Below are positions 23,681 to 33,564 of a DNA stretch of 64,000 nucleotides, piece after piece. The position numbers and the translations under genes were made by a program. How positions within the stretch are numbered: position 1 is the first letter of the stretch; every line of letters begins with the position of its first letter. Below the pieces are notes generated by a model, which saw nothing but the letters and a program-made list of their open reading frames with translations, did no database searches and was not told the DNA's origin. Source of the DNA: Asterias rubens (lineage: Eukaryota; Echinodermata; Asteroidea; Forcipulatida; Asteriidae); the NCBI RefSeq assembly GCF_902459465.1, contig NC_047069.1, positions 3,038,001 through 3,102,000 on the forward strand, read 5' to 3'.

Positions 23681-25759
23681 TTTTTAATCGCATTATGTGA
23701 TCACCTCAAGATTCAAATAAAATATTCACCGAGAGTGCACAAGCAGATCCAGACAAAAGTGAACAGAACCAGGAATCAAATAAAGAAATCGTGGAAGGGC
23801 GGTAAGCAGAAAAAGCGGTTTGAGTCATGGCTTGAAAAGAATGATATTTGGGAATTTAAGATTTATAATCATGAATTCTGTAATCTCAGCTTAATTTCAA
23901 GAGTGGCAGAACTTGAAAAACAAGCCTTAGATTTGAACGGGGTTGTGTTACAGAAGACATTCGAAATGAAAAAATTGCAAGTCCATTGTAACAAACTGTC
24001 ACGAAACATACTTGGTAAATACAGAAAGTCGCATGTAAACAGATTCAAGCCATATAGTAGAGCACAGGCATTTCGTCACAAAAAACAGTTGAAGGAAGAT
24101 TGCATAACTGCCCTTGGATTTTTAGATCTGCAAGGATTGGAAGTTTCTAGTATCGCCCTGCGTAATGCCCACTCGAAAAAAGATGAGCTCATTTGTTTGG
24201 TGAATGAACCAACTCCACCAGTTTCTGGTTTTTCAAATGCTGTTGATAAAGTTAATGTCTTGCTTTACATTAAGGACAAATTTTGTATCTCAGACAAAGC
24301 ATACCGAGCTCTGTGTACAGCAAGTAATTTACCAAGCATTAACCAGATCAAACAGAAAAAGGCACAAATAAAACAACTTACTGTCAAACCCACACCTACT
24401 CCATCACAGGCAATCGGGTTTCAGCGAGATTTTGAACATGTTTTGAAAGAAAAAGTTGGTGTGCTTTACAGAGATGGAAAGATCAAAAAGAATGATGAGG
24501 TCAAGGTTAAATTGTCAGGAGACGGCACATGGGTTGGAAAAAATCTACATGTTGTAAATGTTACGTTTACCATCCTTAATGAGGAGTGTGCAATGTCAAA
24601 TAGTGGAAACTATCTTATTGCTATATTTGAAGATAAAGAAGGATATGATGCTCTTGAAAGTCATCTCTTGGATATTAGACATGCTGTTTCAAACAATACA
24701 GAAATAATTGTGGGAGACTGTTTGTTCAAAGTGTCCTATTATCTTGGTGGAGATTATAAATTCCTTTTGTGTATATTAGGGATTGATTGTGCTTCTTGTA
24801 AGTATTCATGTATTTATTGTAAGTGTCCCTCAAACTTGTATTTTATGTCAAACCAAACTTACACTATGCCTGATCAGAGTTGCAAAGACAGATCTGTAGA
24901 TGAAATACAAAGATGTGCTTCACTACCCAAGAATTCTAAGCTCAAGTTCAACTGTTCAAGGCCACCGCTCTTTCCAACAATTCCTATCTCTCATGTAGTT
25001 ATAGATAACTTGCATTTATTTCTGAGAATTACCGACACACTAATGAATTTGCTGATTTTAGAAGCACGAAGGCTTGATGCAATTGAAAAAGCAAAATTGA
25101 AAGAATTCAATCGAGACAAGTTTACTCATTGTGCTAGACTAGAAAATTCCCTTGCAGGAATATCTGGATTTCATTTTTACATCGGACGGGAGTCAAAATC
25201 TCTAAAGTGGCCGACTCTTAGTGGCCCCCAGAAACACAAGTTGTACCCTAACATCAACATTTCACACATCTTAGAAGAAATGCAAGATGCAAAAGCACAG
25301 AAAGTTCAGTATCTGTGGGATGAGTTTTATGTCTTGGTATGCAAACTCTCATCCAAAGAAGGACAATTCAGTACATCAGAAGTGCAAACATATCGAGAGA
25401 AGGTTAACAAATGGTTTACTACATTCTGTGAAGTATATCAGAAGCAACATGTAACGCCTTACATACATGTGTTTGTGGCCCATGTGCCTGATTTACTTGC
25501 ACGATTCGGGTCCATTTCTCAATTTACCCAGCAGGGTCTGGAAAAACTCAATGATATGACTACAAAATCATACTTCAGAAGTACGAATCACAGAAAAGTG
25601 TACGCCCTCGCTCAGTTGATGCACAAACAAAACCGTGTAGAATATCTGGAGAACCTCAACACACCTAATCTAATCAAACACAATAAATTAAGATGTAGTA
25701 CTTGTAGAGAGCATGGTCATAATGCAAGAACCTGCTCCCATCAACTCCATGAACAGTAA
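23681..25759 (+). CDS. RAG1-core-like (Transib/RAG superfamily) transposase or recombinase
   Basis: One long frame, open from 23681 to the stop at 25757-25759; residues here are numbered from the GTG codon at 23735 (674 codons). D263 (LSGDGTW), D340 (LGGDYKFLL), C359/C362 (CIYC), H427 (IDNLHLFL), H578/H583 (HVFVAH) and E603 (QQGLEKLND) line up with RAG1 D600, D708, C727/C730, H795, H937/H942 and E962. The spacings D340-C359 (19), D340-H427 (87), H578-H583 (5) and H583-E603 (20) equal those of RAG1. RAG1 AHVPEI..RDGSI corresponds here to AHVPDLLARFGSI. The tail has CX2CX3GHX4C (C654, C657, G661-H662, C667), the knuckle I recall from invertebrate RAG1L tails. There is no RING or N-terminal zinc region. 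All catalytic and zinc residues are kept and the frame is unbroken, so it may be active. The start is unresolved: the first in-frame ATG is at 23966, and an upstream exon spliced at 23711 (ctcaag|ATT, phase 0) is likely. Confidence 0.85.
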   Translation, partial: FLIALCDHLKIQIKYSPRVHKQIQTKVNRTRNQIKKSWKGGKQKKRFESWLEKNDIWEFKIYNHEFCNLSLISRVAELEKQALDLNGVVLQKTFEMKKLQVHCNKLSRNILGKYRKSHVNRFKPYSRAQAFRHKKQLKEDCITALGFLDLQGLEVSSIALRNAHSKKDELICLVNEPTPPVSGFSNAVDKVNVLLYIKDKFCISDKAYRALCTASNLPSINQIKQKKAQIKQLTVKPTPTPSQAIGFQRDFEHVLKEKVGVLYRDGKIKKNDEVKVKLSGDGTWVGKNLHVVNVTFTILNEECAMSNSGNYLIAIFEDKEGYDALESHLLDIRHAVSNNTEIIVGDCLFKVSYYLGGDYKFLLCILGIDCASCKYSCIYCKCPSNLYFMSNQTYTMPDQSCKDRSVDEIQRCASLPKNSKLKFNCSRPPLFPTIPISHVVIDNLHLFLRITDTLMNLLILEARRLDAIEKAKLKEFNRDKFTHCARLENSLAGISGFHFYIGRESKSLKWPTLSGPQKHKLYPNINISHILEEMQDAKAQKVQYLWDEFYVLVCKLSSKEGQFSTSEVQTYREKVNKWFTTFCEVYQKQHVTPYIHVFVAHVPDLLARFGSISQFTQQGLEKLNDMTTKSYFRSTNHRKVYALAQLMHKQNRVEYLENLNTPNLIKHNKLRCSTCREHGHNARTCSHQLHEQ

Positions 25760-28240
25760 ATGCTACTCAATGTAACAAGATTTCTGAGTTTTAATTGAAT
25801 ATGCATAGCTGTGTCAATAATGGGCGATGTCATAATTATAGCTCTGTGTCATACACTGGAGCTACATGACTGCATGTGACAACTACTTTTTTGAAGTTAC
25901 AAGAGATTTGTGGGTAATTGTTGTACACATGTATCTTGTGTGAAATATGGATGAGTCCATAGCCTTTGATGTATATGTGACTTAAAACAATTTGTTTTAC
26001 CAACAGAAATTGGTTACTTGATTTTCTAACCAGTTAAACAAAAAACTTGTGTTGCGAATTTGGCTGGAATAGAATTTGGCTCTAAAAAAATAGCTTAGTT
26101 GTAATACATACAGGCTATACAAATTACATAATATAAATTGATTTGATTTTGCCATGATGGTTGTAATATTACTTACAGTGGGTCATTATAAATGATTTTG
26201 TCATTATGGTTTTGATATTGGTTAGAGGGGATCTCATAAGCAGTGATTGAGCTTTGATAGTAATTACATGGGCTTATATGTCGGTTAATGATATTCATGT
26301 CCTGTAGTGGGGCTAAAATTGTTGGATGGGAGGTCCGTAATGTTTGTTCAGTTCAATGTTGCAGATTAATGCAATCTTACAATTAAAAATAATGTTTTTC
26401 CATTATTTGTTGAAATAAAAAAGGAATATTGTTGCTGTTAAGGTCTGTTGTTGCTTGTGTTTCATTATTTTGGAATTTAGTTGTTACTAAATAGTTTGCC
26501 TTAGGAGAAGGGAATGCTCAAGTTATGTGATATGAAGAATTTAGGGATTTTATTTAAAAACAGCAGCATGTACATCAGTTCATGACAGTTGACGCCCCCC
26601 CCCCATGATTGCCTTTTCACCTACAAAGACTGCTGCCAATGATAATAATGTAAGGAATTGAGCAATATTGGGTCACTAGCTCTATCAATTTACCAGAATT
26701 ACTGTTGTTCATTTGATGTAGGCCTAGTTTTTAATGTAGAAAATAACACTAGTACTACTGTACACCAATGACAATGTTTATGTGTACTTTATGCAAATCA
26801 TCATGTACCAGCACATGTACAGTACACAACGAAGTTAGTATGAGTATGTATCAACGACCGGCAATGGCATGAAACACACGCGCATAGCATGGAGGTGCAC
26901 ATAGCAACAGCCGGCATGGCACCAAACCGCAGTAGCCAGGCAAGGAGCAGCACAGCATTAGCTGCTATATGCATCAGTCTGGGTATACAACGGCAGCATT
27001 ACGGAACAAAAAGCGAAACAAATTCTTCATTATTTGGGGGTTTCAATAAAAAAATGTAATGTACAATTACACTTGAGTTAATTATAATCACAAATTTGGT
27101 TTGTAAAAACGTATATAATTATCTGCCTTTATGTTATAACGTGTGTTTGTAGATTATGAAACAATGCGACCCCTACTCTAAATAATGGTTTCGTCCGCAC
27201 TAGCTCATCATTATTCAAGACCTATTTTCCCGATTAGCGATTTTACAGCATTTTTGATTGGATGGGTACTGTGGGTAATTTTCTGAAATTAGACAATCTA
27301 ACCAATGGGAATGATTCTACGATAACTAAATACTTGTTTTGTGTCTGTTCTTCTGCTGATGTCAACGAATGGGCTAAATATAGATTTCCAAACGTGAATG
27401 GGTCTCCAGTGCAATTTCTATGTGCAGTTAATGTTGACGACTTACTTTGGTCTAAGTACGGTGGGTAAAGTTTCAAGTACCATATAAAAAGTTGTATCAA
27501 ATGAAAAAGAAACGTTTCACCTTTCAAACATTGGCTGTGGTCATGCATAAAATGTTTACTCATTTTTTTACAAGGTTTTAAAAAAATCCGCTATTGTTTA
27601 ATCATTGCAGCGGAGATCTCGTCTATAGAGGGCGCTCGCATATGAGACAAAACTTCCCCATATGTTCCCACTAATGAGCGCCTTTCTTGCCCTGTACTTT
27701 TTGTTTGCAGATACATGCGATCGTTTCCTTGCGCTGTCAGTTAGCTTTTTCTTCCGTTTACCTTCTTCCATATTGCATCAAAGGACTTGCCAAAATATTT
27801 ATGAAGAAGTTGTGCGCTACGATAGTACGAGTCGAATGGCAGCTCGCACCGCGTAGTCGATCTCGGTGTGTCTTCGTTCGTCGCGTGTATTTTCCACCAC
27901 AAGGACGTACACACGATTACGTACGTACGAGTCACTGTCAATGTCAACCCATGGGCCCAATTGCATATGATCGATCGTACCAATTAAGAATTATGAATAA
28001 CTTGTTTTTGTCGTGTGAGGGCAGCGTCGTATTTTATTTAAAAAAAACATCGGTTTTATCACGCGTGATAATTAGCAAACGTTGGACCATCGTTTTACTA
28101 ATTTCTCGAAAATTATAGCATTTCAAGACGAAATATTTCATGAGAAGTTTTCTACCATGACCATCTTTATACCATGTAAAACTGTTTCAAGTTTTTTTTT
28201 GTCATCATAGACGCTGCAGTAACGATTGTGTAGACTGCCT
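25760..28240. other. 3' flank of RAG1-like ORF; no further gene recognised
   Basis: AT-rich to about 26.8 kb, with AATAAA at about 26415 as a possible polyadenylation signal. A C run lies near 26596. From 26840 to 27000 the composition becomes richer in CpG and GC. Open frames at 27243-28118 on both strands overlap each other, carry no motif and are taken as chance. I looked for an inverse copy of the 20.9-21.1 kb text that would close a transposon and did not find one. Confidence 0.4.
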
Positions 28241-28618
28241 TTAAAGGCAGTGGACACTATTGGTAATTGCCGAAGACTAGCCTTCACAGTCGGTGTATCT
28301 CAACATAAGCATAAAATAACAAACCTGTGAAAATTTGAGCTCAATCGGTCATCGAACTTGCGAGATAATAATGAAAGAAAAAAACACCCTTGTCACACGA
28401 AGTTGTGTGCGTTTAGATGGTTGATTTCGAGACCTCAAGTTCTAAATCTTAGGTCTCGAAATCAAATTCGTGGAAAATTACGTCTTTCTCTAAAACTATG
28501 GCACTTCAGAGGGAGCAATGTTTTATACCATCGTCCTCTCCCTATTACTCGTCACCAAGTAAGATTTTATGCCAATAATTAATTTGAGTAATTACCAATA
28601 GTGTCCACTGCCTTTAAA
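28241..28618. mobile_element. TTAA MITE, AGGCAGTGGACAC family
   Basis: TTAA at both ends with near-perfect ends AGGCAGTGGACACTATTGG / CCAATAGTGTCCACTGCC. Inverse interior orientation relative to 4644. Confidence 0.85.
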
Positions 28619-28889
28619 AAATGTTTTTCATAAAAAAGTGTAAGACTCATAAAAGCTTCTATAGCGGGTACAATTTGTGCGTGGTGTGTCCAACCACACC
28701 ACACGACCCATCCGTATACATACCAAAGATTATAGAGCGCCGCAAGGCGCAAGATGCCGAACTGAAGCTTTATGTTTTGTTGGAACGTGAAATACGCATG
28801 GGCGCCATTTCAGCAAGTGAATGTTTTGTTTCCCATTGATAGGAATGGTCATTGTCTGCACTGATCTGCACTGATCTACTGTTGTATCA

Positions 28890-29413
28890 AAAGAGTTACT
28901 TGTAACGAAATGGTACCGCGCGGTGGCGCTCCAGGCTTAGCGCGAGAGCAGGCGCCCTTAGCGCGCGAATAGGTGGTTTGGCGGGGCGCTGGCTGCCGCG
29001 GGGCATTAATAGGAGCACGCTGCTGCCTCGTGCGTGGAGAGTGCGTAGCGGGCAGTTGCAGACTGGACAGCGAATGGTACAGACGTGTTTTCAATAGTGG
29101 TGTTTAACAATTGGCGGGGAGGATTAAGGAGGCGACGTGATTAGTGTGTTCATGTGTCGGGAGTAGTAGCAGGGAGTTGCGGTGCGTGGTGCCGACAGTT
29201 GTGTAACCGAGGGGTAGGTTTTATTGGATTATTTTCTGTGTTATTTATGGCAAGTTGGACGTAGAGACGTGCGGTAATCCACTCCCGTAAGGAGGTCACA
29301 TTCTATTGTGCATTGTATTACTTGCTCTGGAGTCCGGGATTTTATCAGGCCCTTAAGGCATATTCTATTGTGCATTGTATTGTTTGCTCGGAGTCCGGGA
29401 TTTTATCAGGCCC
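28890..29413. repeat. GC-rich segment with a 52-bp direct repeat
   Basis: 28910-29100 is unusually GC-rich (CGCGCGGTGGCGCTCC, TGGCTGCCGCGGGGC). At 29301-29352 and 29361-29413 a unit starting ATTCTATTGTGCATTGTATT and ending GATTTTATCAGGCCC is repeated with few changes, separated by TTAAGGCAT. It may be a regulatory leader or LTR of an unrecognised retroelement; no coding region follows. Confidence 0.4.
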
Positions 29414-29575
29414 AATTGCATCTCTGTGGCTGCACCATTCACAAACTGACACCAGGGAAATTTGAAATCTTAAAAATCTCGCCTTGGGCAAGTTTTGTTG
29501 TGATCTATAAACTCTTAGGCATACTATTATCGAGTTCTCATCAACGGGGGCGTTTGAGACGATATAATTACGCAG

Positions 29576-29747
29576 CAGCCGATTTCACGAAACTCTATGA
29601 TTAATCCTATCTCGAGCTGGGACGAGTAACCCGTCCTGGCTAAGGACAGGTTCAATGCATCTTATAGAATTTGGATACGGAACTGAACTCGTCCTAAGTC
29701 CGAAGATTAATCCTAAGTTAGGAAGAGTTTGGTGAAATCAATGGCAG
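29576..29747. mobile_element. small palindromic MITE, TCCTAAGTTAGGACGAG family
   Basis: Ends GCCGATTTCACGAAACTCT and the inverse AGAGTTTGGTGAAATC. The interior has TAATCCTA, GGGACGAGT and their inverses. Copies occur at 56222-56395 and 59104-59272. Confidence 0.65.
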
Positions 29748-29809
29748 GTTTCTGACCAACTTCTTCTTGTGTGATCATCGTCAGCAGCAACAGCTGCTTT
29801 TAAAGGGTC

Positions 29810-30147
29810 CATGTACTTTTTGTAGAACAAAAAACACAATGTCCACAGATTACACTAAACTTACACAGTTTGAAGATAATGATTGTAGAAAGCATTCCTT
29901 AAAATATTACTTGATGAGGTGCAGTAGTTTTTGAGAAACGGGTAAAACAGTGATCATGAGACGAAAATGATTTTAGCATGATATTTTCACGACATTGTTT
30001 TACACATTTTCTCAAAAACTACAGCACCCCCGCAACTATTATTTTAAGGTACGCTTTCTACTATCATTATCTTAAAACGGTGTAAGTTTAGTGTAAATAA
30101 TTGTGAACATTGTGTTTTGTCTTACTAAAAGTACCCAAATCATTTAA
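29810..30147. mobile_element. TTAA MITE, AAGGGTCCATGTACTTTTTG family
   Basis: TTAA at both ends. Left end AGGGTCCATGTACTTTTTG, then ACAATGTCCACAGATT; the right half is the inverse. Copies occur at 46456-46820 and, split, at 60396-62445. Confidence 0.75.
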
Positions 30148-30531
30148 GCATAGTTCGGCCAGGACTTGGAGCAACTTACGGCCTCGTTTGCTATTACCAT
30201 TATAACGCAGTATTTCAGATAGATATTAAATATTTTCCGGTGGCACTGCACAAAGTTTGGCCGGTGTTGACTTTTACTCACATAACGGTCAAGTGTGTTA
30301 AACATGGTGGTATTTTCTTCAATGTAAAGTTCCAATACTCCTTTAAGTAATAACCACAATACAGACTTCAGTGAAATAACAACTATCTCATCAAACTACT
30401 GGCACATGCGTTAAAAGTACTGTATATGGGATCGGTATAGGTCAGAAAATAGACGCAAAAAGTGTTCGTAATTTGTGTGGTAAACCATTTTTTAGGTAAC
30501 ATGAAATAACAAATGAGTACGTATTTTTACT
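30148..30531. other. no gene recognised
   Basis: AT-rich spacer between two MITEs. The 71-codon minus frame here has no recognisable motif. Confidence 0.4.
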
Positions 30532-30872
30532 TTAAAGCACTGGACACTATTGGTAATTACTCAAAATAATTGTTTGCATAACAATTTACTTGGTAACGAG
30601 CGACGGAGAGCGGAAAATGCGAGAAACGGCTCTCTCTATAAAACGAATAAACTTGTCCAACTCAATAAACTAAAAGTCTTCGGGCCTGAAGCTTTTTTGC
30701 ATTTGAAAGAACACAAACTTGTGAAAACAGTGTTTTTTTCTTGTATTACTTCTCTTTAAAATTCGATGGCCAATTGATTCAAATGTTCCAAAGACTTTAT
30801 TGTATGCATATGTTGAAATGCACCAAGTGAGAGTAGGCCTTTGACAATAACCAAAGGTGTTCAGTGCCTTTA
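30532..30872. mobile_element. TTAA MITE, AAGCACTGGACAC subfamily
   Basis: TTAA at both ends; left AGCACTGGACACTATTGG, right CCAAAGGTGTTCAGTGCC. The interior is a diverged GGCAGTGGACAC-family core. Confidence 0.7.
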
Positions 30873-30940
30873 ATTCATTGTTTGGTGAGAAAATAGTATA
30901 CAGTTTTTAGCATGAAACACATTGGCATTAATTTTGGTAG

Positions 30941-31296
30941 AGTGTCATGGCCGAGTAGTTAAGAGCATTGAATTCAAGTTCTAGTGCAGTCACCGGAGTG
31001 TGGGTTCGAATCCCGGTACGGTGACACTTGTGTCCTTGAGCAAGATACTTTACTATAATTGCTTCTCTCCACCCAGGGGTATAAATGGGTACCTGCGAGG
31101 GTAGAGGTTGATATTGTGTATGAAAAGCGCCTTACATGCAGCTCAGGGCTGTATACTCCCATGCAAGGGAGTTGAGAAACATTAAAACAGGGATGTTATT
31201 GGCCCAATGACCAGGGTACCAATGTGAAGCGCATTGATACGGTTATTGTGGAATGCGCAATATGATAATTTGTTGTTATTATTATGATTATTACAT
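30941..31296 (+). mobile_element. tRNA-headed SINE, plus orientation
   Basis: Head: TGTCATGGCCGAGTAGTTAAG, long extra arm, then B box GGGTTCGAATCCC. The body contains TCCTTGAGCAAGATACTTTAC and GGGGTATAAATGGGTACC, the phrases of the V-SINE/Deu-type central region of many deuterostome SINEs. It ends in a TTATTATTATGATTATT tail. The head is shared with 7139, 12392 and 13383 but the body and tail differ. Confidence 0.75.
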
Positions 31297-31755
31297 CCGT
31301 CAGCGGTTTTTTTTTTATATGTAGTTTCCTCAAACTATTAATTTATAAAATGGTTCCAGTAATAACTTCACAATCAGTTAAATGTAAGACTAGAATAAAC
31401 AGTGTGTGTTTTATTCCTTACCAATACTATCTTTACATTTTAGTACAATTTAACATGAATAAAACGGGATTATCAATCAAGCAGCAACTTTCTGCGTACA
31501 ACAAGATTAAGCCGCATGTGTAGCCAACTAATGTAAACCATTTGTGAGACGTACGACATGTACACGTGAGAAAACCCAAGTCCACATAATGTAGGGACTT
31601 GAAACTTTTAGAGACTTTATACACGTCCATCTAATAATAATAATAATAATAAGACTTGTAATGCGCACATATCCACCCTGCTGGGTGTTCAAGGCGCAGT
31701 AAAACCAAAAACAAAAAACAAAAACAAAACACAAAGAAAAACAGACACAACAAAA

Positions 31756-33513
31756 TTAGTCATTGAAAACCTGTGACATAAGATAAGTTTTGAGAAGAGA
31801 CTTGAATTTTGCGGTACAAACACAAGATCGAAGATTAAGTGGTAGAGAGTTCCAGATGCGTGGCGCGGCTGAAGAAAAAGACCTGTCACCCCATGAGTGT
31901 CGAGACTTGGGTTCAATGAGGAGAAGCATGGAACTTGATCGAAGACTCCTTGATGGAGTGTAAACTTGAAGCAGTTCAGAAATATAGTGGGGAGCCTTGC
32001 CATTTAGAGCTTTGTGGACAATGAGCATCAGCTTGAAGATGATTCGTTGAGAGATAGGGAGCCAGTGTAGTTGTTTCAGAATGGGGGTGATAGAACAGGA
32101 TTTTCTAGACAGTGTCACAATGCGGGCAGCAGTATTTTGGAGCCGTTGAAGTCGGGAAATCTGGTTGTTAGGTAGACTGTATAGAAGAGCATTGCCGTTG
32201 TCAAGACGAGAAGTAACAAATGAGTGAATGACCTTTTCAGTGGCACTTTTATCCAAGTACTTGCGAATCTTACCTATATTCCTGATGTGATATGATGATA
32301 AACGAACAATATTGTTGATGTGTGGCTGAAGTGTCATCGATGAATCAAAAATAACCCCCAAGTTCCGAGCTTTTAGCGAGGGAGCTATCCGAGCATCACC
32401 GATGGAGATGTATGGCACTGAAACCTTGGTTAACTGTTGACGTGACCCAAATAAAAGGAACTCTGTCTTATCATCATTTAACTTCAGGAAGTTTTGTTGT
32501 GTCCAACGTCGAATCTCTTGGATGCATTTCTCAAGTCTTGCAATAGATGCATTGGCGTTTTCTTGAGAAGATTTAAACGTGATGTATAGCTGAGTGTCGT
32601 CTGCGTACACATGGTAATTCAGATTAAATTTGAGGATGATGTCACGAATCGGTAAAGTGTACAGTGTAAACCACTGCGGGCCGAGTACCGACCCCTGTGG
32701 CACAGAGTAGTTCAAAACAACAGGGTCGGATATCGCAGTGCCAATACATACATGCTGAGTTCTATTGTGGAGATACGATTTGCACCATGCTAGGGCTGTG
32801 TCCTCTATGCCAAGGTGATTCTGGAGCCGAGAGAGAAGGATGTTATGATCAACAGTGTCAAAAGCAGCACTCAGGTCTAGCAGGACTAGTGCTGTAAGGT
32901 TACCATTGTCCATAGAAGAGAGAATATCGTTGCTCACACGGACTAGTGCAGCCTCGGTCCCATGGAAAGGCTTGTATGCTGTAGACTGGAACACGTCGGA
33001 CAGGTTGAAAGTATGAATGTGATCAGAAATACGTGATGACACTACTCGTTCGATGACTTTTCCAAGATATTTTAAGTTTGCAACCGGTCTGTAGTTTTTA
33101 AATATCTCCTTGTCCAGGTTTGGTTTCTTGATGAGCGGCCTGATGTAGGAAACTTTGAGGCTATCTGGGAAACAACCGGAACTGAGAGATTCGTTTACAA
33201 GCTTAGTGATGTAGGGTACAAATATATCAATGTTTTGCTTTATCATGGATGTTGATACTGGATCCAGCTCACAGGATTTTGAAGGAGATTTCATAATAAC
33301 CCTTTGAATCTCAGCAACAGTGGCAGGCTCAAACACAGATAGTCTACACTCTGGTTGAAGATGTGGCAATGTCTGCGGCACGTTGTAAGGGACTGATGAA
33401 AATGATGAGCGGATGTCTGAAATCTTGGTGACAAAGAATTTCTGGAACTCGTTTGCTAAGTCCTGGTTATTGTAGGTGGATGGAAGGACAGGGGTTTTGG
33501 GTTTGAGCAACAA
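31756..33513 (-). CDS. LINE reverse transcriptase portion
   Basis: Continues in the same frame after the TAA. Residues are counted from 33513. D213 (LVLLDLSAAFDTVDH), the QGSVLGP motif and YADD at 303-306 are the polymerase hallmarks; D213, D305 and D306 are the metal-binding residues. The C-terminus has LQRLQNTAARIV, LHWLPI..R and WNSLPLNLR, typical of L2/CR1-clade elements. Without the TAA and the 13-nt duplication it would be the C-terminal half of one endonuclease-RT polyprotein. It has no cellular start codon of its own. Confidence 0.9.
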   Translation of the reverse strand: MLLKPKTPVLPSTYNNQDLANEFQKFFVTKISDIRSSFSSVPYNVPQTLPHLQPECRLSVFEPATVAEIQRVIMKSPSKSCELDPVSTSMIKQNIDIFVPYITKLVNESLSSGCFPDSLKVSYIRPLIKKPNLDKEIFKNYRPVANLKYLGKVIERVVSSRISDHIHTFNLSDVFQSTAYKPFHGTEAALVRVSNDILSSMDNGNLTALVLLDLSAAFDTVDHNILLSRLQNHLGIEDTALAWCKSYLHNRTQHVCIGTAISDPVVLNYSVPQGSVLGPQWFTLYTLPIRDIILKFNLNYHVYADDTQLYITFKSSQENANASIARLEKCIQEIRRWTQQNFLKLNDDKTEFLLFGSRQQLTKVSVPYISIGDARIAPSLKARNLGVIFDSSMTLQPHINNIVRLSSYHIRNIGKIRKYLDKSATEKVIHSFVTSRLDNGNALLYSLPNNQISRLQRLQNTAARIVTLSRKSCSITPILKQLHWLPISQRIIFKLMLIVHKALNGKAPHYISELLQVYTPSRSLRSSSMLLLIEPKSRHSWGDRSFSSAAPRIWNSLPLNLRSCVCTAKFKSLLKTYLMSQVFND

Positions 33514-33564
33514 CTTACCAATTATCTTGAAGAGCTTCTTTTGATCTCCTGAGGATTCTTGTAC

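Noticed and set aside
23735-23737. GTG at 23735 as the start codon of the RAG1-like ORF
   Set aside because: Animal genes rarely start at GTG, and the frame is open upstream to 23681. An upstream exon is more likely.
24971-25060. D424 in VVIDNLHLFL as the second catalytic Asp of the RAG1-like protein
   Set aside because: D340 precedes the CxxC by 19 residues and H427 by 87, exactly as RAG1 D708 does. D424 instead corresponds to the residue three before RAG1 H795.
27243-28118. ORFs on both strands downstream of the RAG1-like gene
   Set aside because: They overlap each other on opposite strands and contain no recognisable domain.
30941-31028. Functional tRNA gene
   Set aside because: Good A and B boxes, but the sequence runs straight into a SINE body and the stems pair poorly. 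The same holds for 1255, 2206, 7460, 12600, 46320, 52100 and 55745.
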